NCBI RefSeq assembly: GCF_029853695.1
Contig: NZ_CP122537.1
Span: 1,364,001-1,428,000, forward strand
DNA length: 64,000 nt
Direction of reading: 5' to 3'
From: Jannaschia sp. GRR-S6-38
GTDB taxonomy: Bacteria > Pseudomonadota > Alphaproteobacteria > Rhodobacterales > Rhodobacteraceae
Shown here: in pieces, positions 8,037 through 17,576 of the stretch
How the letters are laid out: each line of letters begins with the position of its first letter
Numbering within the stretch: the stretch's first letter is position 1
The notes under the pieces: model-generated
The model's input: the letters and a program-made list of their open reading frames with translations, nothing else
What the model was told of the DNA's origin: nothing
Database searches by the model: none
Program-made: the position numbers and the translations under genes

Positions 8037-9614
8037 ATGGCCCCCCGTCTCGTCAAAGGCTTCCTGACCGTCGGCGGCTGGACCCTGCTCAGCCGCATCC
8101 TGGGCTTCGCCCGCGACATCCTGATCGCGCGCTTCCTCGGCACCGGCGCCGTGGCGGAGGCCTTCTTCGTGGCGTTCAGCCTGCCCAACATGTTCCGCCG
8201 CTTCTTCGCGGAAGGGGCGTTCAACATGGCCTTCGTGCCGCTCTACGCCAAGAAGCTCGAGGCCGACGGGGCGGAGGCGGATCAGTTCGCGCGCGACGCG
8301 GTGGCGGGGATGGTGATGATCCTGACGCTGTTCAGCGTGCTGGGCATCGTCTTCATGCCCGCGCTGGTCCTGGCCATGGCCTCGGGCTTCGTCGACGACG
8401 CGCGCTTCGCGCTCGCAGTCACCTATGGCCGGATCGCCTTTCCCTATATCCTGCTGATTTCCCTGGCGGCCTTGATCTCCGGGGTCCTGAATTCCAACAA
8501 CCGCTTCCTCGCCGCGGCGCTCGCACCGGCGCTTCTGAACCTCGTCTTCATCGGCGCGATGGGGCTGGTCTGGGCCTTCCCCGGGCTGATGCCGATGGCG
8601 GTTCCGGTGCCCGAGCTGATCTATGGCCGCGCGCTGGTCTGGGCGGTGCCGCTGGGCGGCGCGGTGCAATTGGGCATCGTCTGGTGGGCGGCGGCGCGGG
8701 CCGGGCACCGGCTGCTGCCGCGCAAGCGCCCGCGGCTGACCCCGGATCTGAAGCGCCTGCTGGTCATCGCCGCGCCGGCGGCGCTGGCGGGCGGCGTGGT
8801 GCAGGTGAACCTCCTGGTGGGGCGGCAGGTGGCCAGCTATTTCGAGAGCGCGGTAGCCTGGCTCAACTATGCCGACCGGCTGTACCAGCTGCCGCTCGGC
8901 GTCGTGGGCATCGCCATCGGCGTGGTCCTGCTGCCGGACCTCAGCCGCCGCGTCCGCGCCGAGGATGCCGAGGGACAGCGCTACGCCTATAGCCGCGCCT
9001 TCGAGTTCGCCTGGCTCCTGACCCTGCCCGCCGCGGTCGCGCTCCTGGTGGTGCCGCTGCCCGTCGTGTCGGTCTTGTTCGAGCGCGGCGCCTTCGGGCC
9101 GGACGACAGCGCGGCGACGGCGGTCGCGCTGATGATCTACGCGCTGGGCCTGCCGGCCTTCGTGCTGCAGAAGGTGCTACAGCCGCTCTATTTCGCGCGC
9201 GAGGACACGCGCCGCCCACTGCGCTACGCGGTGGCAGCGCTGATCGTGAACGCCGCCGTGGCGATCGGCCTGGCCCCGATCATCGGCTTCGCCGCCGCCG
9301 CGCTGGGCACCACGCTGGCCGCCTGGGCGATGGTGGTCCTTCTGTGGCTGGGCGCGCGCCAGATGGGGCCGGTCGCGACGCTGGACCGGCGGGCGCGGTC
9401 GCGGGGCTGGCGCATCGCCTGGGCCTCGGTCGGGATGGGGCTGGTCCTTTGGGTCGCGAACCTCGCGCTCGGGCCGCTTTTCGGAAGCGGCTGGCGGGCG
9501 CTGGCGCTGGCGCTGCTGGTCGGCATGGGGATCGCGTCGTATTTCGCGCTGGCCCAGCTCTTCGGGGCGGTCCGGTTCGTCGAGCTCAGCGGCGCGTTGC
9601 GCCGTCAGCGGTGA
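8037..9614 (+). CDS. murJ: lipid II flippase MurJ
   Basis: Inner-membrane MOP-superfamily flippase that moves lipid II across the cytoplasmic membrane for peptidoglycan synthesis. The 525-residue length and roughly 14 hydrophobic segments fit. The N-terminal GFLTVGGWTLLSRILGFARD and SLPNMFRRFFAEGAFNMAFVP, the later YADRLYQLPLGVVGIAIG and FERGAFGPDDS are MurJ signatures. ATG 8037 is chosen because it places the family's conserved N-terminus (RLVKGFLTVGGW) at the usual distance. The only good ribosome-binding site belongs to the mini-ORF just upstream. The 3' end overlaps the convergent rhomboid gene by 10 bp. Confidence 0.96.
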   Translation: MAPRLVKGFLTVGGWTLLSRILGFARDILIARFLGTGAVAEAFFVAFSLPNMFRRFFAEGAFNMAFVPLYAKKLEADGAEADQFARDAVAGMVMILTLFSVLGIVFMPALVLAMASGFVDDARFALAVTYGRIAFPYILLISLAALISGVLNSNNRFLAAALAPALLNLVFIGAMGLVWAFPGLMPMAVPVPELIYGRALVWAVPLGGAVQLGIVWWAAARAGHRLLPRKRPRLTPDLKRLLVIAAPAALAGGVVQVNLLVGRQVASYFESAVAWLNYADRLYQLPLGVVGIAIGVVLLPDLSRRVRAEDAEGQRYAYSRAFEFAWLLTLPAAVALLVVPLPVVSVLFERGAFGPDDSAATAVALMIYALGLPAFVLQKVLQPLYFAREDTRRPLRYAVAALIVNAAVAIGLAPIIGFAAAALGTTLAAWAMVVLLWLGARQMGPVATLDRRARSRGWRIAWASVGMGLVLWVANLALGPLFGSGWRALALALLVGMGIASYFALAQLFGAVRFVELSGALRRQR

Positions 9615-10300
9615 CGCAGCCGGTCGCGCAGGCGGGCCATCGCACCGGGGAACATCGCTCCCGCCAGCGCGTAGCCCGCCGCCGCACCCGCCAGGTCCGC
9701 CGTCCAGAGCGGGAGCCAGCTGAACCCCGCACCGGTCAGCAGCCCGAAGACCGGCTGGATCGCCAAGAGCAGCCCGATCAGGAGGAAGGCGCGGGACGGG
9801 TCGGCCCGGGTCAGGCCGCGCTGGGTGAGATAGGTGAAGGCCCCGATCAGGCCGTAGGCCCCGGGATAGCCGCCGAAAAGCGGCGCGTCCGCGTTCCAGA
9901 CGATCACGTAGGCCAGCCCGCCCGCCAGCGCCGGACCGAAGAACAAGAGCCCCACCCGCCAGCCGCGATAGACGGGCGCCACGGCGTTGCCCAGCGCCAG
10001 CACGAAGACGGCGACCAGCGCGGCATGGGTGAAGCCGTTATGGATCAGCGGATAGGCCAGCCAGCGCGCGGCCTCGCCCGGGGGGAAGGCCATGTTGGCC
10101 CACATCCACGACCAGACCGGGTCGATCACCGCCCAGTCGCGGATCGCGTTCAGCCGCCAGCCCACCGCGTCGCGCCCGCCGACGAAGCCGGCAGTGCCGG
10201 CGAAGAACAGAAGCTCGATCCCGACGATGACCACGGCCAGCGCGGTGACCACGGGCGGCAGGGTGTTGAACGGGCTCTGGTTGCGCGGATCGGTCTGCAT
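9605..10300 (-). CDS. rhomboid-family membrane protein lacking catalytic residues
   Basis: A 231-residue protein with about six membrane spans. The segment [22 protein letters not shown] matches the rhomboid second transmembrane region. In active rhomboids the next catalytic helix carries GxSG; here the equivalent reads [14 protein letters not shown] with no serine, and the later helix that normally supplies the catalytic His reads [13 protein letters not shown] with no His. It is therefore probably a pseudoprotease with a binding or chaperone role (inference). I chose ATG 10300 over a TTG at 10444 because the upstream extension overlaps the trpS start and lacks family character. Confidence 0.82.
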   Translation of the reverse strand: MQTDPRNQSPFNTLPPVVTALAVVIVGIELLFFAGTAGFVGGRDAVGWRLNAIRDWAVIDPVWSWMWANMAFPPGEAARWLAYPLIHNGFTHAALVAVFVLALGNAVAPVYRGWRVGLLFFGPALAGGLAYVIVWNADAPLFGGYPGAYGLIGAFTYLTQRGLTRADPSRAFLLIGLLLAIQPVFGLLTGAGFSWLPLWTADLAGAAAGYALAGAMFPGAMARLRDRLRHR

Positions 10301-10379
10301 TGGGGGCCTCGCGTTGACGGCGCTGGCCCCGGTGGCTAAGCGATCGCCCAGCCCGATGCCAGCCCTCCGGAGGCCGCAC

Positions 10380-11393
10380 ATGTCCCAGTTCACCCCGCGC
10401 GTCTTCTCGGGCATCCAGCCGTCGGGCGGTCTCACGCTGGGCAATTACCTGGGCGCGATGACGCGCTTCGTCGACTGGCAGAACCGCGGCACGCACGAGA
10501 CGATCTACTGCATGGTCGATTTGCACGCGATCACCGTGCCGCAGAAGCCGGCGGACCTGACGCATAACACGCGCGAGCTTTGCGCGGGGTTCCTCGCCTC
10601 GGGGATCGATCCGGAGCGGTCGATCCTGATCAACCAGAGCCGGGTGCCCGAGCACGCGCAGCTGGGCTGGGTGTTCAACTGCGTCGCGCGCATGGGCTGG
10701 ATGGGGCGGATGACGCAGTGGAAGGACAAGGCCGGCAAGAACCAGAAGGCGGCGTCGCTGGGCCTCTTCGCCTATCCGGCGCTGATGGCGGCGGATATCT
10801 TGCTTTACCACGGCACCCACGTGCCCGTGGGCGAGGACCAGAAGCAGCATATCGAGCTGACGCGCGACATCGCCACGAAGTTCAACCACGATTACGGGGT
10901 GGATTTCTTCCCGCTCACCGAGCCGGTGATCGAGGGCGCCGCGACCCGCATCATGAGCCTGCGCGACGGCACGAAGAAGATGTCCAAGTCCGACCCCGTG
11001 GATGCCAGCCGCATCAACCTGACCGACGATGCCGACACGATCGCCAGGAAGTTCCGCAAGGCCAAGACCGATCCCGACCCGCTGCCCGGCTCCGAGGAAG
11101 GGCTGGAGGGGCGGCCAGATGCGCGCAACCTCGTCAACATCTACGCCGCGCTAGACGGGCGCAGCGTCGCCGAGGTGCTGGTCGAGAAGGAAGGCGCGAT
11201 GTTCGGGCATTTCAAGCAGGACCTCGCCGATCTCGCGGTCGCGAAGCTGTCGCCGATCTCGTCGGAGATGGCGCGGCTGATGCAGGACCCCGCCGAGATC
11301 GACCGCATTCTGGCCCGTGGGGCCGAGCGCGCGCGCGAGATCACCGTGCCGATCCTAGAGCGGACCTACGAAATCATCGGGATGGTGCGCTGA
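10380..11393 (+). CDS. trpS: tryptophanyl-tRNA synthetase
   Basis: Class I aminoacyl-tRNA synthetase charging tRNA-Trp in the cytosol. It has 337 residues, the usual length. The HIGH-equivalent is [14 protein letters not shown] at residues 14-27 and the KMSKS loop [10 protein letters not shown] lies near residues 197-206. [15 protein letters not shown] and [14 protein letters not shown] are bacterial TrpRS segments. The frame extends upstream to 10092, but ATG 10380 is preceded by GGAGG at 7-nt spacing and gives the family N-terminus. It is divergent from the rhomboid gene and ends 4 bp from the convergent LysR gene. Confidence 0.97.
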   Translation: MSQFTPRVFSGIQPSGGLTLGNYLGAMTRFVDWQNRGTHETIYCMVDLHAITVPQKPADLTHNTRELCAGFLASGIDPERSILINQSRVPEHAQLGWVFNCVARMGWMGRMTQWKDKAGKNQKAASLGLFAYPALMAADILLYHGTHVPVGEDQKQHIELTRDIATKFNHDYGVDFFPLTEPVIEGAATRIMSLRDGTKKMSKSDPVDASRINLTDDADTIARKFRKAKTDPDPLPGSEEGLEGRPDARNLVNIYAALDGRSVAEVLVEKEGAMFGHFKQDLADLAVAKLSPISSEMARLMQDPAEIDRILARGAERAREITVPILERTYEIIGMVR

Positions 11394-11397
11394 GCGC

Positions 11398-12300
11398 TCA
11401 GGCCTTCCAGGCGGCGGGCAGCGCGGCGATCATCCGGTCGAGATTGTCCGAGCAGTAGCGCAGGAAGGCCGCGATATGCGGCGTCGCGGCGGCCCTCTGG
11501 CTCCAGACCATCCAGAAGGTCTCGGTCAGGCCGGGTTCGGTGAAGCAGAAGCGGATGCCGGGCGAGGCATCGCCCACCGCCCGCGGCAGCAGCCCGAAGC
11601 CCTCGCCGGCCTGGATGAGGCTCTGCATCACTTCGATCGTGGTGACGCGGAACGCCGTGCGGCGCGCATCCAGCCGTGACTGCGCCGCCGCGACCAGGCT
11701 GATCTGGCTTTCGACCGACGGGGCATAGGCGACGACGGCATGGCCGGGCATCTCGTCGAAGCTGCGGGGCAGGCCGTGTTCGGCGATATGCGCGTCCGAG
11801 CCGTAGAAGGCCCAGGGATGCGTGAGGACCCGGCGCGCGATCAGGTCGCTGGCCTGCAGCCGGTCGCCGACGCGCACCGCGATATCGGCTTCGCCCGCCT
11901 CGAGCGACATCAGCTGCGCGGAGGTGTCGATGTCGAAGCCGATGCCGGGATGGATCCTCTGGAAGCCGCGCAGCAGGCCGGTCAGGTGCCGCGGGACGCC
12001 CGCGACGGTGGTCAGCCGGATGACGCCCGTCAGCTCGCGCTGGCGTTCGCCGGCGCGCGACGACAGGGCCGTCGCGCTGGCCTCCATCGCTTCCGCATCG
12101 GGCAGGAGCGCGCGCGCATTCGCCGTGGGGCTGGCGCCGCGCGCGCCGAACTCGAAGAGGGTCAGCCCGAGCGCGGTCTCGAGCCGGGCGATGCGGCGGC
12201 TGATCGTGGTCTGGTTGGTGTGGAGCCGCCGCGCCGCTGCCGCGGCCGACCCATCCCGCATGACGGCCAGAAACGCGGGGATGTCGGACCAGTCGTACAC
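11398..12300 (-). CDS. LysR-family transcriptional regulator
   Basis: A 300-residue DNA-binding regulator. The winged helix-turn-helix occupies residues 1-60 (SDIPAFLAVMRDGS, AAARRLHTNQTTISRRIARLE), followed by a linker helix and a periplasmic-binding-protein-like effector domain (ELTGVIRLTTVAGVPRHL onward). The effector is unknown. LysR proteins often control a divergent neighbour, here the small secreted-protein gene at 12426, with 125 bp between the starts; that link is inference. Confidence 0.92.
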   Translation of the reverse strand: MYDWSDIPAFLAVMRDGSAAAAARRLHTNQTTISRRIARLETALGLTLFEFGARGASPTANARALLPDAEAMEASATALSSRAGERQRELTGVIRLTTVAGVPRHLTGLLRGFQRIHPGIGFDIDTSAQLMSLEAGEADIAVRVGDRLQASDLIARRVLTHPWAFYGSDAHIAEHGLPRSFDEMPGHAVVAYAPSVESQISLVAAAQSRLDARRTAFRVTTIEVMQSLIQAGEGFGLLPRAVGDASPGIRFCFTEPGLTETFWMVWSQRAAATPHIAAFLRYCSDNLDRMIAALPAAWKA

Positions 12301-12425
12301 GGGGAACGCTCACGGCTATGCAAAAACGCAGGTCTGTTCGACAGCATGCCAAATTCCCAACGATCCGCCTAGCGGCGACATTGGGCGTGCCCCGTTATCG
12401 TGGGGCGCAGTCACGAGGTATTGTC

Positions 12426-12587
12426 ATGCGACGTTTTCTTGCCGCGGCCCTTTTGGCCGCCACCTTGCCCGGCAGCGCGGCCCTGGCCTTCGGGGGGCCA
12501 ACCTTCGACACGCTCCTGCCGACGATCCACTGGCCGGCCCCCGGCCAGCCGGTCACCCGCGACGTGACCCCGGAGGTCGGGCGCTAG
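12426..12587 (+). CDS. small secreted protein, 53 residues
   Basis: MRRFLAAALLAATLPGSAALA is a clean Sec signal peptide, leaving a mature peptide of about 32 residues rich in Pro and Thr with no recognised family. ATG 12426 lies 8 nt after an acGAGGt ribosome-binding site; the frame extends upstream to 12318 but that part is not protein-like. It is divergent from the LysR gene and convergent with the TerB-like gene. The short length means a chance ORF is possible. Confidence 0.5.
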   Translation: MRRFLAAALLAATLPGSAALAFGGPTFDTLLPTIHWPAPGQPVTRDVTPEVGR

Positions 12588-12600
12588 ACCCGCCCGGCGC

Positions 12601-13017
12601 CTAGAGCGTCATGTGACGCGCCCGCGCGCCGCGTTCGATCGCGGCGGCGTGCAGCGGGTCGATATCGAACTCGTAGCGGATTTCGCGCAGCAGGCGCAGT
12701 TCGGTCTGGCGCAGGTTGCCATCGGCGGCGGCGACGTCGCAGGCCAGCGCGTATGCCGTTTCGCGATGGGTCTCCGGCAGCGCATCGCGCACGAGACCCA
12801 AGAGCGCGTCGAGCCCGTCCTCGTCTTCCAGGAGGTCGAAGACGGTCTGCGCCACCGCCTCCATCCGGTCCTCGTCGTAGCCCGCGAAGATCGGCAGGTG
12901 GTTCACGATCGACTGGATCGTCAGCAGCTCGGACGTGCGGATCGTCGCGTCGGACGCCGAAACCGTGATCATCAGCGCGACGAGGCCGTCCTGCGCGGAG
13001 AAGGACGTGTCGGTCAT
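12601..13017 (-). CDS. TerB-like (tellurite-resistance/DjlA superfamily) protein
   Basis: A 138-residue, mostly helical cytosolic protein. Two acidic repeats, SASDATIRTSELLTIQSIV and AAADGNLRQTELRLLREI, match the paired metal-binding helices of the TerB/DUF533 fold. Family members have been linked to metal or membrane stress, but the specific function is unknown. The start is ATG 13017, preceded by AAGGAG at 6-nt spacing; upstream in-frame sequence to 13194 is read-through of the lysS leader and N-terminus. It is divergent from lysS. Confidence 0.82.
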   Translation of the reverse strand: MTDTSFSAQDGLVALMITVSASDATIRTSELLTIQSIVNHLPIFAGYDEDRMEAVAQTVFDLLEDEDGLDALLGLVRDALPETHRETAYALACDVAAADGNLRQTELRLLREIRYEFDIDPLHAAAIERGARARHMTL

Positions 13018-13102
13018 GGGCGTCTCCTTTGGACGTGGATTTATTGACAGGGTCGCGCCGTCGCAATAGGTCGCGGCCTTCACGAATTCCCGAGGTTCCC
13101 CC

Positions 13103-14677
13103 ATGAGCACCCTGCGCGATGCCGCGATGCAGTCGAAGGCCTGGCCGTTCGAGGAGGCGCGCCGGCTGCTCAAACGCGTCGAGGCCCAGGGCAAGGATCA
13201 CGTGCTGTTCGAGACCGGCTACGGCCCCTCGGGCCTGCCGCATATCGGCACTTTCGGCGAGGTCGCGCGGACGACGATGATCCGCCGCGCTTTCGAGGTG
13301 ATCTCGGACGTGCCGACGCGGCTGATCTGCTTCTCGGACGACCTGGACGGGATGCGGAAGGTGCCCGGAAACGTGCCGGACCCGGAGGCGCTGCGCGCGC
13401 ATCTGCAGAGGCCGCTGACCTCGGTGCCCGATCCGTTCGGCACGCATGACAGCTTCGGCGCGCATAACAACGCCATGCTGCGCCGGTTCCTCGACACGTT
13501 CGGGTTCGAGTACGAGTTCGTCTCGGCCACCGAGTTCTACGGCTCGGGTCAATTCGACGACGTGCTGCGCCGGGCCGCGGAACGCTATGACGACCTGATG
13601 GCGATCATGCTGAAATCGCTGCGCGACGAGCGGCGCGAGACCTATTCGATCTTCCTGCCGATCCATCCCGAGACGGGGCGCGTGCTCTACGTGCCGATGA
13701 AGCATGTCGACGCGGCGGAGGGCACGGTGACCTTCGACGACGAGGATGGGCGCGAGTGGACGCTGCCGGTGACCGGCGGCCATGTGAAGCTGCAATGGAA
13801 GCCCGATTTCGGCGCGCGCTGGGCGGCGCTCGGCGTCGATTTCGAGATGTACGGCAAGGACCATTCGACCAACACGCCGATCTATGACGGCATCTGCCGC
13901 GTGCTGGGCGCCAAGCCGCCGGAGCATTTCACCTATGAGCTCTTCCTCGATGCCGAGGGGCACAAGATCTCGAAATCCTCGGGGAACGGGCTGTCGATCG
14001 ACGAGTGGCTGACCTATGCCGCGACCGAGAGCCTGAGCTATTTCATGTACCAGAAGCCCAAGACCGCGAAGCGGCTCTGGTGGGACGTGATCCCGAAGGC
14101 GGTGGACGAGTATCACCAGCAGCTAAGGGCCTACCCGGGCCAGGACCCGGCGCAGCAGGCGAACAACCCCGTCTTCCATATCCATGGCGGCGACGTGCCC
14201 GCCTCGGACATGGTGGTGTCCTTCGCGATGCTTCTGAACCTTGCCAGCGTCGCGGGGGCCGAGGACAAGGACACGCTCTGGGGCTTCATCCGCCGCTACG
14301 CGCCCGATGCCACGCCGGAGGCGAACCCGCAGCTCGATCGCGCGGCCGCGGGCGCGGTGCGCTACTACAACGACTTCGTGAAGCCCACGAAATCCTTCCG
14401 CCCGCCCAGCGCGCTGGAGCGCGAGGCGCTCGCGGATTTGCGCGCGCGGCTGGCCGCCTGGGACGGGCCCGCCGACGAGGAGTCGCTGCAATCGGAGGTC
14501 TATGCCGTGGGCCGCGACCGGTTCGATCCGATGCGCGACTGGTTCAAGGCGCTCTACCAGGTGCTGCTGGGCGCCGATCAGGGGCCGCGCTTCGGCAGCT
14601 TCATCGCGCTCTACGGCGTGGACGAGACGGTGAAGCTGATCGACCGGGCGCTGGAGGGCGCGCTGGCGGAAGCGTGA
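13103..14677 (+). CDS. lysS: class I lysyl-tRNA synthetase
   Basis: Charges tRNA-Lys. This is the class I, archaeal-type enzyme rather than the class II enzyme of most bacteria, as expected in alphaproteobacteria. The HIGH-equivalent [13 protein letters not shown] lies near residues 42-54 and the KISKS loop [11 protein letters not shown] near residues 286-296. [14 protein letters not shown] and [15 protein letters not shown] are family segments. The length is 524 residues. ATG 13103 is preceded by a GAGG site (13092-13095) at 7-nt spacing. It is the only LysRS gene in the window; whether a class II copy exists elsewhere is unknown. Confidence 0.96.
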   Translation: MSTLRDAAMQSKAWPFEEARRLLKRVEAQGKDHVLFETGYGPSGLPHIGTFGEVARTTMIRRAFEVISDVPTRLICFSDDLDGMRKVPGNVPDPEALRAHLQRPLTSVPDPFGTHDSFGAHNNAMLRRFLDTFGFEYEFVSATEFYGSGQFDDVLRRAAERYDDLMAIMLKSLRDERRETYSIFLPIHPETGRVLYVPMKHVDAAEGTVTFDDEDGREWTLPVTGGHVKLQWKPDFGARWAALGVDFEMYGKDHSTNTPIYDGICRVLGAKPPEHFTYELFLDAEGHKISKSSGNGLSIDEWLTYAATESLSYFMYQKPKTAKRLWWDVIPKAVDEYHQQLRAYPGQDPAQQANNPVFHIHGGDVPASDMVVSFAMLLNLASVAGAEDKDTLWGFIRRYAPDATPEANPQLDRAAAGAVRYYNDFVKPTKSFRPPSALEREALADLRARLAAWDGPADEESLQSEVYAVGRDRFDPMRDWFKALYQVLLGADQGPRFGSFIALYGVDETVKLIDRALEGALAEA

Positions 14678-14731
14678 GTTGAACCGCCGTGCCGCGCGCC
14701 TATCGTTGCGGAAACCGCCGGAGGACAGATC

Positions 14732-15124
14732 ATGAGAGCCATCGCCGTCGCATTCGCGCTTCTGGCCGGGGCCGCGCAGGCCGACGAGGGCGCCATCCAG
14801 GGCGTCATCGACAGCCAGATGGAGGCGTTCCGCGCCGACGACTTCGCCACCGCCTTCACCTTCGCCGCCCCAACGATCCAAGGCATGTTTCGCACCCCGG
14901 ACAATTTCGGGATGATGGTGATGCAGGGCTACCCGATGGTCTGGCGCCCGGCCGAGGTCGAGTATCTCGAGGCGGGCCCCGCGGGCCGCGGCTGGGAGCA
15001 GGAGGTGCTGGTGACCGACGCGGCGGGCCGGCTGCACAAGCTGCTCTACACGATGGTCGAGACCGCCGAGGGCTGGAAGATCGCCGGCGTCCAGCTTCTG
15101 ACCGCGCCGGAGGTCGGGGTCTGA
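14732..15124 (+). CDS. DUF4864 secreted protein
   Basis: A 130-residue exported protein with an 18-residue signal peptide ending AAQA-DEGA. The mature region (VIDSQMEAFRADDFATAFTFAAPTIQGMF, then a small beta-rich domain ending in GWKIAGVQLL) matches DUF4864, a cystatin/NTF2-like periplasmic family common in Rhodobacteraceae with no assigned function. It lies 54 bp after lysS on the same strand, behind a GGAGG site, and may be cotranscribed. A terminator-like hairpin follows at 15210. Confidence 0.85.
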   Translation: MRAIAVAFALLAGAAQADEGAIQGVIDSQMEAFRADDFATAFTFAAPTIQGMFRTPDNFGMMVMQGYPMVWRPAEVEYLEAGPAGRGWEQEVLVTDAAGRLHKLLYTMVETAEGWKIAGVQLLTAPEVGV

Positions 15125-15209
15125 GGCCCTGGCCTTAACCCTCCGTTAGGGGCTCACACCCAGTTTTTTCGCAGATCGGCGCGGGCCAAGCCCCCGCGCG
15201 ACCCATTCG

Positions 15210-15252
15210 AGGACCGTTCCGGCCGCAGGCGCCGGGGCGGTCCTTTCTGTTT
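15210..15252 (+). terminator. rho-independent terminator candidate
   Basis: AGGACCG (15210-15216) and CGGTCCT (15238-15244) form a perfect outer stem, extended by inner CCGG pairing, and are followed by TTCTGTTT. It terminates the upstream DUF4864 unit, or a short transcript from the 150-bp intergenic region, before the beta-helix gene. The distance of 86 bp from the stop codon leaves room for a small RNA, but nothing else supports one. Confidence 0.6.
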
Positions 15253-15278
15253 CTGGCACGGCCTGCGGAGGCGACAGC

Positions 15279-17576
15279 ATGAACAAGGCGATCACCGACG
15301 GACTGGTCCTGTCCCCCCCGGCCTTCGGGGCGGATCTGGGGATCTGGTCCCGGCAGGACGGGCGGCCCGGATCGGACAGCTACGCCTCGGCGGGGACGGC
15401 GGTCTACGTCCCGGCGGACCAGGATTTCGGCGGCTGCCTCGAGATGCTGAAGACCGAGGCGACGCAGCCTCTGCGCTGGATGGGCGAGACGCCGATCCTG
15501 CCGGGCTGCTACCTGCGGGTGACGGTGCGGGTGAAGGCCATGTCGGGCAACCTGCCCACGGTGCGCGTCGCCGCGACGCCGGTCGCGCCCAATGGCACGG
15601 TGGCGCCCGGACTGGCGACCCAAGGCGCGGCCGTCGCGCTCTCGGCCTATGGCCGGGTCGAGACGGTGACCGCGATCATCGGAACCGGCAATCGCGGTGG
15701 GGTCGACCTGCAATGGTCCGACGCCGTGAGCCATGCCCATGTCGGCCTCGACCTCGGCGGTGCGACCGGTGGGATCGTCCGGATCGAGGATATCGCGGTC
15801 GAGGACGTGACCGGCGCCTTCCTGCGCGACATGATGGATTGGGTGGACGTGCGCGATTTCGGCGCGCGGGGCGACGGCGTGGCCGATGACACCGCGGCCT
15901 TCCTCGCCGCCGATGCCGCGGCCGACGGACGCTCGGTGCTGGTCTCGAAGGGGCATTACCGCCTGACCGACCACGTGACCTTCACCGCACCGGTGCGGTT
16001 CGAGGGCACGGTGGAGATGCCCGTCGCGAAGCGCCTGAGCCTGACCGAGAATTTCGAGCTGAGCACCTATATCGTGGCCTTCGGCAACGAGGAGGAGGGG
16101 TTCAAGAAGGCCATCCAGGCGCTGTTCAACTTCACCGATCACGACACGCTGGACATGAACGGCCGCCGGGTCGAGCTGACCGCGCCGCTCGACGTGCAGG
16201 CGGCCGTCTACGACAAGACGACCTATGCCAATCAGCGCAAGATCCGGAACGGCCAGATCCAGATCGTCGACGGCCCCGCCTTCGACACCGAGATCGTCAC
16301 CCAGAGCTGCAATTTCGACGCGAGCGATCCGGTCCGGCTGACCGGCGTGACGAACGTGGCCAGCATCCCCGTGGGGTCCTTGGTGGAGGGGCCGGTCGGC
16401 GTGGGCCGCGAGGTCTATGTCTCGGGCCGCAACATCGCCGGCCAGACCCTGCTTCTGAGCCAGCCGCTCTGGGGCGCGCCGGGGCAGCAGACCTACACGT
16501 TCAGCCGCTTCAAATACGCGCTGGATTTCTCGGGCTTCGCCAATTTGCAGCGCTTCACGCTGCAGGACATCGAGCTTCTGCTGGCCGACAAGGCGTCGGG
16601 CATCCTGCTGCCGTCAAACGGGCTGATCTTCCACGTGAAGGACTGCTTCTTCACCGGCCCGCGGGATCGCGGCCTGACCAGCCACGCGACCGGCTGCCAG
16701 GGCATGCTGATCGACCGCTGCCAGTTCCTGTCCACCGAAGGCACCGCGGATGTGCAGGACCGGCACACGATCGGCTTCAACGTCAACAAGAACGACACGA
16801 AGATCCGCAACAACCGGGCGGTCAAGTTCCGCCATTTCGCGGTCGTCTCGGGTTCGGGGCACATCATCACCGGGAACCACTTCTTCCAGGGCGACACCAA
16901 CACGCTCGGGCAGCGAACGGCGGGCATGGTGCTGGCCGAGGCGCAGTCGAAGTCGGTCTTCATGTCGAACTATGTCGACAATTGCTACATCGAGTGGACG
17001 AACGAGCATGACGGCGATCCGGCCTTCCAGTCGGAGCTGTCCTTCGGGGGGCTGCAGATCGTCGGCAACATCATCTTCTCGTCCAACGTCCCGTCGAGCT
17101 TCGCGCCGATCCACATCAAGCCTCACGGGCCGGGGCATTTCCTCAACGGCGTGACGATCACCGGCAACAATTTCAAGACGATCAAGGGCCAGGCGCTGGA
17201 GCGGGTGGATTACGTCGACGACACGCACGCCCCGCTGGACGTGACGCGGTTCGTGGATGTGAACGTGCATTCCAACACCTTCCAGGCGGTGTCGAAGCAG
17301 TTCCAGAACCCGATCACCCTGCCCGTCGTCGAGAACACGGCGCAGGAGACCTGGGAGGCCGATCTGGGCGATTACCTGCCCTTCGGCGGGCAGGCGCGGG
17401 TGGTGACGGCCGTGGCGGCGGAGGGGCGGATCAAGACGGCTTCGAACGCGACGCTCTGGACGATGCCCTATGCCTTCGCCGGGTTCGGCACGGCGGGGCA
17501 GGCGGTGCGGCTGACCTGGTCGGAGGCGGCCAAGGGCAAGGTCTTCGTCACGGCGCGCTGCGACGCGCCCACCTGA
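15279..17576 (+). CDS. large right-handed beta-helix protein (pectate-lyase-3/GH28-like)
   Basis: A 765-residue protein. After about 185 residues of beta-rich N-terminal domain comes VDVRDFGARGDGVADDTAAFLAAD (about residues 190-213), the sequence that opens pectate-lyase-3/glycosyl-hydrolase-28-type beta-helices and many phage tailspikes. Repeated short strands with N-x-F/I patterns (NRAVKFRHFAVVSGSGHIITGN and similar) continue to about 670. No signal peptide is visible, so export, if any, is by a non-Sec route. Catalytic residues cannot be assigned, and polysaccharide binding or cleavage is inference. It has a good GGAGG site. Its last 29 bp overlap the convergent DUF218 gene. Confidence 0.78.
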   Translation: MNKAITDGLVLSPPAFGADLGIWSRQDGRPGSDSYASAGTAVYVPADQDFGGCLEMLKTEATQPLRWMGETPILPGCYLRVTVRVKAMSGNLPTVRVAATPVAPNGTVAPGLATQGAAVALSAYGRVETVTAIIGTGNRGGVDLQWSDAVSHAHVGLDLGGATGGIVRIEDIAVEDVTGAFLRDMMDWVDVRDFGARGDGVADDTAAFLAADAAADGRSVLVSKGHYRLTDHVTFTAPVRFEGTVEMPVAKRLSLTENFELSTYIVAFGNEEEGFKKAIQALFNFTDHDTLDMNGRRVELTAPLDVQAAVYDKTTYANQRKIRNGQIQIVDGPAFDTEIVTQSCNFDASDPVRLTGVTNVASIPVGSLVEGPVGVGREVYVSGRNIAGQTLLLSQPLWGAPGQQTYTFSRFKYALDFSGFANLQRFTLQDIELLLADKASGILLPSNGLIFHVKDCFFTGPRDRGLTSHATGCQGMLIDRCQFLSTEGTADVQDRHTIGFNVNKNDTKIRNNRAVKFRHFAVVSGSGHIITGNHFFQGDTNTLGQRTAGMVLAEAQSKSVFMSNYVDNCYIEWTNEHDGDPAFQSELSFGGLQIVGNIIFSSNVPSSFAPIHIKPHGPGHFLNGVTITGNNFKTIKGQALERVDYVDDTHAPLDVTRFVDVNVHSNTFQAVSKQFQNPITLPVVENTAQETWEADLGDYLPFGGQARVVTAVAAEGRIKTASNATLWTMPYAFAGFGTAGQAVRLTWSEAAKGKVFVTARCDAPT

